Source: Parachlorella kessleri
Taxonomy: Eukaryota > Chlorophyta > Trebouxiophyceae > Chlorellales > Chlorellaceae
Assembly (NCBI GenBank): GCA_001598975.1
Contig: BBXU01002372.1
Coordinates: forward strand, 1-17,199
Reading direction: 5' to 3'
Length of the DNA stretch: 17,199 nucleotides
Shown here: positions 1-9,350 of the stretch, in pieces
Layout: each line of letters starts with the position of its first letter
How positions within the stretch are numbered: position 1 is the stretch's first letter
Notes under the pieces: model-generated
What the model saw: the letters and a program-made list of their open reading frames with translations, nothing else
Told to the model about the DNA's origin: nothing
Database searches by the model: none
Made by a program: the position numbers and the translations under genes

Positions 1-366
1 CATCTGACCAGATCAGGAAAGCAAGAACACATGCATGCATGCATGCATGTGAGGATTCACTCTCTCACGTAAGCAAGCACCCACCACCCAGCCGCTTTCA
101 CACGTTTGACGTCACTCCTTTTTGGGGGGGTGAAGGGGGGCGTGCGGGCATGTACACAATGGCTAGGCTGCCATGTGTAACCAGAAGTAGCACAACAACC
201 TGCTGTTCCTAACAAGGCGGTGAGGCAGTTGGAGGCTCCTACGAACTGAGGCCAAAGAGGCACCACCCAGTATCTCAAGCAGCGGTCACAACAAGCTTAA
301 GGACGGAACAAGCACCAAGTTGCTGTCTCATGTACCTAAGTGTGACAATAAGTGTCCCATGGCAGA
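1..366. other. 3' flank of the methyltransferase gene, no gene seen
   Basis: No open frame here looks like protein. This stretch lies downstream of the minus-strand methyltransferase stop and should hold its 3' UTR. I found no minus-strand TGTAA (TTACA on the given strand) in it, so the polyadenylation site is either beyond the window edge or uses another signal. It contains a short ATGC tetranucleotide run (31-49) and a T5G7 tract near 118-129. Confidence 0.5.
31..49. repeat. ATGC tetranucleotide microsatellite
   Basis: The unit ATGC is repeated about 4.75 times without error. It is self-complementary, so it reads the same on both strands. Simple low-complexity DNA; no function is implied. 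Confidence 0.9.
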
Positions 367-2607
367 TTAGGTGCCTGACCCACTATGCGTGAGACAGACA
401 ATCAAATGGTAGGCTTCATCATCATCTAGTGGCACCTCCTTTTTGAAGTCCCCATATACACCTGCTATATCCAAGCGACAATACCGACCAAGCAATTTGA
501 TCTCCTGCAAACAGTGTTGAAGTTCAACTATAAGCGGAACAAGCCTCCGGCTGTTAAAGTGTGCAACCTCGCAAGCATACCAGCTGCAAGGTGCCTCACC
601 ACCTGCCAGCAACAATAGTCTGGTTTGCATACTTTATTCTGGTGACACATAGTAGGCCAGCCATTGTGGAATTGCCCGCACCCCCTCCCGTTCCTTCACG
701 CATACACAAAAACTTGTAAACAATTTCCAACAAGCTATCAATGCCCAGATTTAACCACAGCCCCCATGACTTTTAGTTGCTATTGCAAACACATACCATC
801 ATCATGCGTCTCTGAGGTGACACAAAGGGCTGCGCTCTTTGCTCACGTGACTCACTTGTAAAGTGAACTGCCGTTGTTGCACCTGCTGTACCTCACTGCT
901 CACTATCTCATCATCCTTGTACAAAGTCATCCCTACTGTTCGGTGAAAAACCTACGTCAGTTGGTGACACATCCATTGGTATTATGGCTTGTAACATGTT
1001 CATGCAACTAATCTGATATCAGGAGCAAGGCAGTTGGATATCGTATTACATACACATATTACATACACATGTACACACCATGGATTCCCTGGGTTTCCGG
1101 GAATCCCAGTGACCTGCGCAGCTGTGAATCCAACCAGACCACTTACCTGGGTTGCAGGGTCAAACTCATCCCCGTCCCGGCCCCACTCCACCAACACCAT
1201 CTTATTGCCGTCGGTTGCGTCCCAGGCGTCCACAAATCTGTCTGGGTCGTAGAAGGTGCCGTCAAAAAGCTCCTCGGGCATCCCAACCTCCAACACCAGG
1301 AGGCCCCCCGGCCGCAGCAGCCTGCAGTTATATGATAGATGCAACACATAAATATCGTGACTCTAAAAAGCTTCTTTGTTAGTATTGTAATGCACAAGGC
1401 TAAGCCAGGCCAGGCTGAGAAGTGATCCCGCTTGACCTACACAACGCAGACAATCTGGGATGCCTGGCTTGCTGATGCTTCGTTGTTGGGTGAGAATTAC
1501 AAGAGGAGGACAAACCTACCAAACGGGCTCTCAGCTTACTTGGCAACCTGCGAGAAGCATATGATTGCTGCCTCTGTGGTCAGGCAGTGAGCTAGGGTGC
1601 CGAAAGATATGAGAGCCAGGTCCACCAACGCTCCACCACTGGTAGCTCCTGGGAGCAAGCCATCCGCAAAGGATGTTGTTATATCAGCCTGCAAGTGAAA
1701 CAGCAACGTGCCTGTGCGAGGACAAAGGCCTAGTTGCCCTGTCTCACGGCAGGTACGTAGTCTCCACATGACAATGAGAACACACCCAAGGGGTACACTG
1801 ATACCTGTCCATCCTCCTAGCTATAGGAAGGCTGCAAGCACAGCCAGAGGACAATGTCCTTTGCCAGCCACTCACCTGAGCAAATGTAAGCTTGTCCGCC
1901 ACCCCGGCAGCTTCGGCTTTCTGAGCAGCATAGTCCAGCATTGGCTGGGACAGGTCCAGTGCCACCCCTGTGCAGCCCGCCGACTGTGCCAACAAAATAC
2001 TATGCCGGGCAGGTCCACATCTGCACCATACTCAAGTCCGTAAGCATGTTAGAGGTTGTCTCGGAGATAGTAATACCACGTTCAGGTAAGCACAGTTAGG
2101 TGGTCTGTGATGTAGCGCCACTATACAAGCTACATACGAGGCGCGCCATACAGAGTTAGCCTGTCAGAGTATGGCATCACAACCAGCAGCACAAACCCAC
2201 CCTAGCTCCAGTGTGTGCTTTAAGGGGCCGCTGCAGTACTGCTGATACATCTCCAACAGGAAGGCGGCCTGCAAGGGGTTGTGAGGCACAGATGGCCATT
2301 TACAGGAAAGGCCCGCACCAGGATTACACAAGTACTGCGCTACCGCAAGCAGGCTGCCAGGGCAGAAATCTGACTCACTCACCTCCTGCTCGAAATTCCT
2401 AAAGTTGAAGGCTATATCATATACCTCTGGGTTGTTGTAAGCACGAATACTGCTAAAACCCCGCTGAACCTTGGCTAGTTGGACGGGGGGCGTGGCCAGC
2501 AGCGACCCCCTGGGCGACTGGAGTGTAAGGCTAGCTAATTGGGACCTTATCAGGCGCATCATCCAGCCCTGTGAGAGCCTGGTAAACCCCCGCCCAACAG
2601 CTAGCAT
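367..2607 (-). CDS. Class I SAM-dependent methyltransferase, probably mitochondrial (7 exons)
   Basis: Exons on the minus strand, in order: 2607-2383, 2268-2201, 2020-1876, 1688-1540, 1321-1147, 951-856, 504-367. All junctions are GT-AG and stay in phase, giving 331 residues. The Rossmann methyltransferase signature is clear: motif I LELGCGPARH (about 95-104, split over two introns), the acidic end of strand 2 in VALDLSQPML (Asp120), a following FAQAD, then ISFGTLAH and KLLRPGGLLVLE (196-207), and a C-terminal YGDFKKEVPLDDDEAYHLIV strand. Residues 1-55 are basic, rich in Ser and Leu, lack acidic residues and end in QRGFSS, which fits an R-3 mitochondrial cleavage site. The start is the first ATG after an in-frame TAA at 2697-2695; ATGs at 2562 and 2559 are alternatives. 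The layout YDxxFxxRxFExEAxFLLE before motif I is typical of bacterial small-molecule methyltransferases. The substrate cannot be told from sequence. Head-to-head with MFAP1. Confidence 0.85.
1044..1070. repeat. 13-base direct repeat carrying two minus-strand TGTAA motifs
   Basis: The unit ATTACATACACAT occurs twice, at 1044-1056 and 1058-1070. Read on the minus strand, the sense strand of the methyltransferase gene, each copy gives TGTAA (1045-1049 and 1059-1063), the chlorophycean poly(A) signal. It lies in intron 5 of the methyltransferase. It could cause early polyadenylation, but may be chance in an AT-rich patch. Confidence 0.6.
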
Positions 2608-2923
2608 GTTGCAGTAGAGCACTGATGTAACCTTGCATGCAGCTGTCACGCTCGAAGTCAGGCCAGGACAAATGTCTATGGAGGCCGAATGGACTTATAC
2701 TCTCTAGTCTGGTCTGGCGAACGTTTTCATTAACTTGATCCCGCGTCCACGATGTCAAGCTCCTAGTGTTCCCTCCTGGAAGGATTGCATCATACACAGT
2801 TTTGTGGGTATTATAACACGCTATAGTTGTCAATCCAAGCACCCACTGTTGCTACTTGTTGTTCTTGGTACTTCCCACCTTAGTAGCAGCACCAGCGCAG
2901 TTGCTGATCATCCTTCCAGCACC
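2608..2923. promoter_or_regulatory. Shared intergenic region between divergent methyltransferase and MFAP1 genes
   Basis: These 316 bases separate the two chosen ATG codons of head-to-head genes, so they must hold both 5' UTRs and both promoters. The frame of MFAP1 stays open upstream to about 2735 but has no ATG before 2924. No TATA box or other named element could be assigned with confidence. Confidence 0.55.
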
Positions 2924-5900
2924 ATGTCGGGTGCCTTGGCAGGGAGGTCACAGGCTAAGGAGTTGAATAGGGGCCGTGTTGAGGCCACCAAAGTGCGGCG
3001 CTACTGGCCCGGCAAGCGTCCCGACTGGGTAAAGGAAGACGAGGAGGGGCAGCAAGACGACGATGATGAGTCAGCGGAGGATGAGGATGAGCAGCAGGCG
3101 CCAGCAGAGCCAGCGCCAGAGGCGGCAGCGGTGCGCACGGGCATTGCGGCACCAGTTATAGTGAAGAAGGCCGACGACCCACGGCTGCGGCGCCTGGCAG
3201 GTGCCCAGCCAGCTGAACGCAGCAGCGCTAGAGAGCGACATCGGGAAGTGGCAGAGCCGCAGGTGCGACGGGTCGGGCCAGGGAATTGCTGTCTAGCCCC
3301 CGTGTATCGGCAGGAGGCTCGGTCGCCTGTGGCCTGACCTCTGGTGGACCTAAGCCCTTGACAGAATTGAGTGCTGTGTTTGTTGACCAGTTTGGGGCGG
3401 GTTGAGGTGGCTGCCATGCCAAGCTGGGATGGGAGTGCTTATGCGACCTCCACTTGCTAGACAAGCCGCTGCGCCCGCCTTGCCCCCCTGCAGGTTGTGC
3501 GGCGGCGAGAGCGGCCAGAGAGTGGCGACGAGGATGGTGCAGGTGTGGGCCGCCGCATGGGGCTTAGTGACGAGGAAGAGGAGGATGAGGAGGCGGTGGC
3601 AGCTCGCAGGGCAGCAGTCAGGGAGAGGTGCGGCAGGCTGGCCAGTCAGGGTGTGTGGAGCTGCGCATGGCAGCATTCAGCTGGCGGTGTGCCTCATACC
3701 TCATGCAGCAGCACTTGGCTCTTTTCCGGCAATGCTGCTTTGTTGTTGAGCACAGGCCGCCCCGACTAGCATGTTGGGTGTAACTGCATGGCCTGATGGT
3801 GGGCTGGTGGGCTGGGATGATTGCCAAGTGGTCAGACATAGCTTGTGTGGGGCCGCCCGCCTGAATTTGTTATTGGCATTGGGTTTGTGGCCTGGCTGCT
3901 TGCTTGGGTTGCATTGGCAGCAGTGTATGCTTTGCACAGCCGTCAGAAGGGGATACCAACAATCAGCTCCTTAGACATTCATTCGGCTGTGCAGGTTGCG
4001 GCAGCAGCAGGAGCTCACGCAGTTCCAGCAGCAGCAGGAGGCAGCAGGGGATGCCGTGGAGGAGGAGGAGGAAAGTGAGGAGGAGGATGACTCAGAGTAT
4101 ACTACAGATGACAGCGAGGATGAGGCGCTGGGAGGCAGGCAGCTCATGAAGCCGGTGTTTGTGCCCAAGACGGACCGTGAGGCAAGTGTCTTCGCTGGCC
4201 TGAGCGCCTGCACGTGGTGCTGGCATGGCTTGGTGCACCTCTGCTGTGCGCCTGCTTGGCGGCATGGTTGAGCGTCTCCTGCCTGAGCTAAGTGTGGCAT
4301 ACCCAAATCGGGTGGGGCACGTGCAAGTAGAATGGAAGGTGGGCTGCGAAGGTGGCAAATTGGCGTCTAGCTTGTTGGGATGAAAGTAGACCAGTTCTTT
4401 GTAGCTTATGGTACGCTGTGCACTAAAGGCGGACTGCCGCTTGATGAACATCCTGGGTTGAGCAGCGGGTCTAGGCACGCCAACTGTCCTGTGCATGCAT
4501 GAGATACAGGAGCTGGGCGGGTGGGGGATGCCCCTCCTTTGGGAGTAGGAGCACGCTGTGCAGCAGTCTGATGGCGGTCATAGACCAGCTGAGCTGCCTG
4601 CTGCGTTGGTTGCTGCTGCAGACCATTCAGGAGCGGGAGATGCTGGAGAAGGAGGAGGAGCAGCGGGCGCAGCAGGAGAAGATGCGGTTAGAGCAGAGAA
4701 AGGTGGGCGGGAAGTGTCATGTTGAAGCAGAGAAAGGTGGGGCGGTTGTACTGCGGTTGGAGCAGAAAAAGGTGGGGCGGTAGTACCGCGGTAGTAAGCA
4801 GAGACAGGTGGGGCGGAAGTAAAGAGGCTGGAGCAGGGAAAGGTGGGCGCGTACTGTCATGTTAGAGCAGGGAATGGTGGGCGGTAGGTCCGAGTCTCGT
4901 GACCTGAGCAGCAATGGCCCATCCCATCCCTGGGCGGGGAATGGTGCATCGTACCTCTTTGGTGTCGTGCCAGGGAGTAAGGGCACACAAGGGTCTGGCT
5001 GCTGCTGCCCTTGTTAATGAAGGGAGTGGTGTGACCCTTGGTAGTTGGGCTCTTGACCTAGGTGGCGTCCCTGGCTTCATGAGAGAACGGGTGTGCCAGG
5101 GAGGAGAGTTGACACGCCGGCACAGCCAGGGGCTGTATGTAATGTGGTTGGCATGCTGGCGTGTTGGTTCGATTGTCAGAGCCCTCCCCGTGCATCGGGC
5201 ATCCTTGGGGATCACTGACAGCCAGGTGCACCCAGCACCCTACCTGACAGCAATGAGCTACGGGCAGCTCCCATTGTCAGTGTTTGTCCGAAACCTGGTC
5301 TCGGTGGTGCTGCCCCACTGTTCTGGTGCGGCCCCCGCTGACCTCCCAGTCTCCGGCTCCTACCTTCCAGCTGACAGCCAGCTGCCACCCAGTTTGTGTG
5401 TACTTTAGACCCGCTATGTCGTGCCGTGCAGGACGAGACGCGCGAGATAGTGGCTCAGAGGGTGCAGGAGGAGGAGGCCATGGCAGCAAACATGCAGGTG
5501 AGTCTCCCTGACTCTGGGTAGGGCAGCAAGGCGCTTTGGTGTGTGGGCAAGGTAGTGATAGGGTTGATGGACCATGGCTACCAACGCCCAGGTGGGCTGG
5601 ATAGTGGTGGCCTGGAGAGCATAGGTTAGGTGTTGGGCAAGTGTCATGCCAGGGTGTCAGCTTATAGCAGCAAACCTTCAGGTGGGTTGGATGTTTGTGA
5701 GGGCAGCATGGGTAACCGGTGCCAATGGTCGGCGCAGCAGGTGGGGACTCTCGCCACCTGTGGGTACCCTCAGCAGCCGGGAGAACGCTCTAGGCTAGAA
5801 GGTATTATAACCTGGGGGGTACCCTAGTATGAAGCTCTGCGCTTTGCTCTGGCTTCATAAAGATCTGACCAAGGTGCTGGCTAACGCAGAGGCCGGGCTC

Positions 5901-8338
5901 CTGACATTAGGTGGTGTTGTGTGAGAGTTGAGGCATGGCGACAGCTCTGGTCATGCTTCATTTTTTAGCTTTGGACCAGACAAGTCCCAAGATGTGTTCC
6001 CCTTATTCTTCAAGGGGTGCTCCCCTTGCCATTTCTGCTCGGGTCCCAGAGGGCTGGAAATTAGATGGTCAAAAAGGGTGTCAATGACTCGCATCACAGG
6101 GTGTCAATGACTCCCTTCACAATGTTTACTCTCCATGTGGTGTGCAGGCCGGGCCCAAGGGGCTGGATGAGATTGACACGGATGACGAGAAGGACGAGGA
6201 GGGCGAGTACGAGACGTGGAAGCTACGGGAGATGCGGCGCATCGCGCGAGACAGGTAGGGCGGGGGTGGAACTGTACTATGACACCCGAAGGGGGCCTGG
6301 GTTTTACCTAGGTAGGTAGGGTTATATTGAGTCTGCCTCCAGCAGGGAGCCGGGTGGAGTCGACAGCTGGGATGGTGGTCTCTATTGGGAGCCGCCCGGC
6401 TCTTGTAGGCTGGTGGCGGTCCAGTTATGTGTGTGGGCTTGTTGGCTGCCTTTGCCTGCTCGCCCTGCGGGGCTGCTCTGGGTATGAAGGTACCGTTGGG
6501 GTGCCGAGTTGCTGATGATTCTCCCCTATTTTTTTTGGCCAGCTGCAGCTGAGTAGGCAGTTGAAGCCTTGCTGGGCCTGTCACATTGACAGCAAAGGCG
6601 GAGGTCTGCCCTCCTCACGCTCCTCTGCACTGTGGTCCCACTGTGAGCAGTGAAGAGCTTAAAGTGCCTGATGGGCCTAGGACTTACTAGAGTTGCTGTG
6701 TACAGCCTATGTGTCTTGGTGTCCACTGGCGGGAAGGCCGTGAGCGCGGGGCCCCAACACTGCAAGCCGTGGCGCGTGCAGAGCACTAGTGTTGTGTGTT
6801 CGTGGTTGTTGTCCTACCTATACCCTCCTCACAAGAGAACGGTGAGCACGCGGGAAGGTGTGGAGAGGAAGCGCTGGCTTGTGAGCCGGCCGGGCGCAGG
6901 ACAGGCGCTGGTTACTCCCCACCTGTCAGACACTCAGTTGGGTTCTTCCCACGTGCAGGGAGGAGCGCGAGCGTGAGGTGAAGGAGGCAGAGGAGAGGGA
7001 GCGGTGGCGCACAATGAGTGAGGAGGAGCGGCAGCGGTGGCTGCGGCTGCACCCCAAGACCGATGCACCGTCGCAGAAGAAGAAGTGGCGCTTCCTGCAG
7101 GTGGGAACATGAGAATGGCAGCAAAAGGAGCACCGAGTACTCCTGGAAAGCCTCGGTCAAGGTGCCATGCCCTCATAGAGGGTCGGGGCCGCCTGTTGTG
7201 GTGTGTTGTGCAGTGGCTGGCTGGCTGAACCATTCGAGCTGCCTGGGAGTGTGCCAGGGTGCGCTTGCAAACTTTTGTGTGCCCTTGCCCGCTCACCTGC
7301 TGCTGCAGAAGTACTGGCACCGCGGGGCGTTCTTCCAGAATGAGGCGGACACGGGGGAGGGGAGGACGAGGGGGTGGTCGCGACCATCCAGCGGCGCGAC
7401 TTCTCGGCGCCTACTGGGGAGGATAAGATGGACAAGACCATGCTACCACAGATCATGCAGGTGGGTGCTTGTGGTGTATGCAGGGGGCGGTCGCAGAGGT
7501 GACTTAGGGATGTAACGAGGGGGGGGGAGGGGTTTATGCATTCAGTGGTGGAAGGTGATGCTGTGCCCAACGGCGTAGGCACCTGCCCCCTTTTGGTTAC
7601 CATGTAGACTGGGGTCAAGTCTGTAATGACTCCTTAGCTGAAGGAGAAGGCGGGGTGCAGGCGGTATATGGGGTCGACTGGCCAGGGTAGCATTCTGGAC
7701 AGGATTGGCGGGGTGCTTGATAAGACGGAGCTGCTGCTAGCCAGGCTTCAGGGCAGCCTGCAGCAGCTGTGTGTTGGCACATGTCAGGTGCCGTATTGGA
7801 GCTCTCCCTGCTTCATTGCTTACCTAGCGAGTATGTCATGTGTGCCATGGTCTGTCCGCAGGTCAAGAACTTTGGCCGGCGCGGGCGCACCAAGTGGACG
7901 CACCTGGTGTCAGAGGACACCACCAACTTTGAGAGCCCATGGGCACAGAATGACGTGCTGCGCCTGAAGGTGAGCTCTTGGGTGGCGGCATATCTGCTCA
8001 TCAAATTTATGTGATCCAGAGTTGCAACTACTAGCCGAACACATGGCAGCTGAAGGCGCTGACTGCTGGGCGCCATGGCACACTTCCGTGGTGCAGCCGG
8101 TTGCACCTGGGAGGATCCCAGCCCACTGCTGTGGTGCGCCTTGCAAGTGTGTGACGGCATGATGGGTTACCAGCCCTTGGCGTGGGTGCTGTGTCCCACA
8201 GTCACCTTGCTGGAAATGAAACCCAGTGTTCCGATCAGAGTCTCACCCTGGCACGGCCTTGTGTATGCTCTGCAGTATAACCAAAAGATGGCAGCCGCTG
8301 AACAGGTGTTTACCAAGCCGAAGAACATGAAGACATGA
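2924..8338 (+). CDS. MFAP1: MFAP1-like spliceosomal B-complex protein (10 exons, frameshift in exon 8)
   Basis: Exons: 2924-3262, 3494-3627, 3995-4181, 4622-4702, 5432-5497, 6148-6254, 6959-7100, 7309-7460, 7862-7969, 8276-8338. Joined in phase they give about 459 residues, close to the 439 of human MFAP1. Conserved blocks: KVRRYWPGKRPDW near the N terminus, a long acidic/glutamine-rich middle, LMKPVFVPKTDRE, the basic coiled-coil TIQEREMLEKEEEQRAQQEK, ETREIVAQRV, DTDDEKDEEGEYETWKLREM, KKKWRFLQKYWHRGAFF, RRDFSAPTGEDKMDKTMLP, and VKNFGRRGRTKWTHLVSEDT. MFAP1 proteins act in the nucleus as B-complex-specific splicing factors next to Prp38. The start ATG has a good context (caccATGTC). Oddities: intron 3 has a GC donor (GAG|GCAAGT). 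Exon 8 is 152 bases and loses frame between 7354 and 7364 in a G-rich run; one more base there restores every downstream match. A six-copy tandem repeat begins at the exon 4 donor. TGTAA at 8643 fits its poly(A) signal. Confidence 0.93.
4182..4621 (+). other. GC-AG intron (MFAP1 intron 3)
   Basis: Exon 3 ends ...ACGGACCGTGAG and the intron begins GCAAGTGTC; it ends CTGCTGCAG before ACCATTCAG. The donor AG|GCAAGT is the strong consensus known for GC-AG introns. The nearest GT donor, four bases further in, would break the frame of the following exon, so the GC choice is forced by phase and by homology (TDRE joined to TIQERE). Confidence 0.85.
4691..4900 (+). repeat. Six ~35-base tandem copies of the MFAP1 exon 4 / 5' splice junction
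   Basis: The first copy is the real end of exon 4 with its donor (GAGCAGAGAAAG|GTGGGCGG). Five more copies follow inside intron 4. The AGCAG core recurs at 4692, 4726, 4761, 4796, 4832 and 4866, so the spacings are 34, 35, 35, 36 and 34. The core AGCAG-(A/G)(A/G)A-AGGTGGG is kept while the tails diverge. Most copies keep an AG|GTGGG donor-like site; the last has changed AAG to ATG. Use of the third-copy donor (after 4771) would add 69 bases in frame without a stop. Confidence 0.9.
5571..5690 (+). repeat. Two degraded copies of the MFAP1 exon 5 / donor junction in intron 5
   Basis: The true junction (5478-5503) reads CCATGGCAGCAAACATGCAG|GTGAG. At 5572-5596 an ungapped copy reads CCATGGCTACCAACGCCCAG|GTGGG, and at 5665-5686 another reads TAGCAGCAAACCTTCAG|GTGGG. 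The two copies also share the following TGGGYTGGAT, so they look like repeats of each other, about 90 bases apart. Both keep a CAG|GTGGG donor-like site. Confidence 0.65.
6076..6121 (+). repeat. 23-base tandem repeat just before the MFAP1 exon 6 acceptor
   Basis: The unit beginning GGGTGTCAATGACTC occurs twice in direct succession (6076-6098 and 6099-6121), with two differences near the end of the first unit. It lies about 26 bases upstream of the acceptor of exon 6, so it may duplicate or displace branch-point sequence. An imperfect CCCCTT/AAGGGG hairpin lies upstream at 5999-6017. Confidence 0.75.
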
Positions 8339-9350
8339 GGTCAGGGTAAGGAGTGGGAAGTCTGGGCGCTATGGGGAAAGCACATCCTGGTGGCTGAATT
8401 GCCCCAGGGGCTTTGCAGGATGTGGTGCTGATTAGCACCAAGCAAGGTGCTTGGCATTCTTCCCTGGTCGTGTCATTTGGCTGGGTCTGCGTTGTGATGC
8501 ACTGCTTTGGCTAGTAATGGCAGTAGGGCAAGGCTGCTACAGTCGGCAGCAGCAGTAGATGCCGATTGCAGTGATGTTGCAGCAGTCAGTTTGCAAGCCA
8601 GGCAGCTCCATTTGCATATGCAAGCCCTGCTACTGTGGCAAATGTAAATCAATGTGTTAGATCGCAGTGTTTTGCATGATTGGTATCATGTATAGGTCTT
8701 GTATGCTGCTGACCCCTTCAGTTGCCTGCTATACGACGTGCTGGCCCCAGCCCAGTTTACACTCTGCCAGTGGTAGTGTGACAAGTGGCGGTGCTGCTGT
8801 TGTGCATGACTCTTATTACCGACTGAAGGACTTGCGGGGGTGTCTTTACAGTTGGAGACACGTTGTTAGACCCCACAAATGAAAAATCACTGAAGGCAGG
8901 GCCAAGCTGAGTGACCACACTTGATGCCTCACTTCTCGAGGAGAGCATCATGAGATACCAAATGTGCAAGTGAGTTATAAGTGCAGGGTTCAACCCTGCT
9001 AAGTTAGCACCGCAACAAGCAATTGGCAAGGCATTGGACTTCCTGTGTGGCTGGTTATAACTATGGAAGCCTTTCAAGCTTGCAGCCCCAAGTATAGTGT
9101 CACTCATAAACAACAGCATACTGAGATCACCAGGACACCAGCACCGGCGACAAATCTGCAGAAGAAGCAATGCCGTCATCCAAGGCATAGCCACCGATGG
9201 GATCAAGAAGAACCGCTTCCGTAGTCAGCACATGCGCTCACATCTGGAAAAGCACAGCCTACCATGGACTATGCAAATCCAGCACCCCGGCCCAGGCAAT
9301 ATGCAGCAGCCACCTTTCACATCAGACCATCCAGTGTGCCTGCGTCACCA
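8339..9350. other. Convergent 3' region between MFAP1 and the HEPN-like gene
   Basis: This 1-kb stretch lies between two stop codons on opposite strands and should be the facing 3' UTRs. The plus-strand TGTAA is at 8643-8647. Minus-strand TGTAA motifs are at 8761-8757 and 8850-8846. CAG/TGC-rich runs occur at about 8540-8590. A long minus-strand open frame (9206-8757) has no ATG at its start and no recognisable domain, so it is read as untranslated sequence. Confidence 0.55.
8643..8647 (+). terminator. TGTAA polyadenylation signal of MFAP1
   Basis: TGTAA is the standard nuclear poly(A) signal in Chlamydomonas and relatives. This one lies 305 bases after the MFAP1 stop codon, and no other plus-strand copy is nearer, giving a normal 3' UTR length for these algae. 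Confidence 0.6.

Noticed and set aside
1082..1106. GGATTCCC/GGGAATCC hairpin in methyltransferase intron 5
   Set aside because: It is a single 8-base stem with no conservation evidence and no other supporting feature.
3001..3417. Antisense frames opposite MFAP1 exon 1 (serine/alanine-rich)
   Set aside because: They are mirror translations of the acidic, GC-rich MFAP1 coding sequence.
3263..3520. Likeness between the start of MFAP1 intron 1 (GTGCGACGGG...GGCCAG) and the start of exon 2 (GTGCGGCGGC...GGCCAG), as if the intron arose by tandem duplication
   Set aside because: The match needs gaps and consists of GC-rich low-complexity sequence, so chance is too likely.
8757..9206. 149-codon open frame on the minus strand after the HEPN-like gene
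   Set aside because: It has no ATG at its start, shows no domain and lies where the 3' UTR of the HEPN-like gene is expected.
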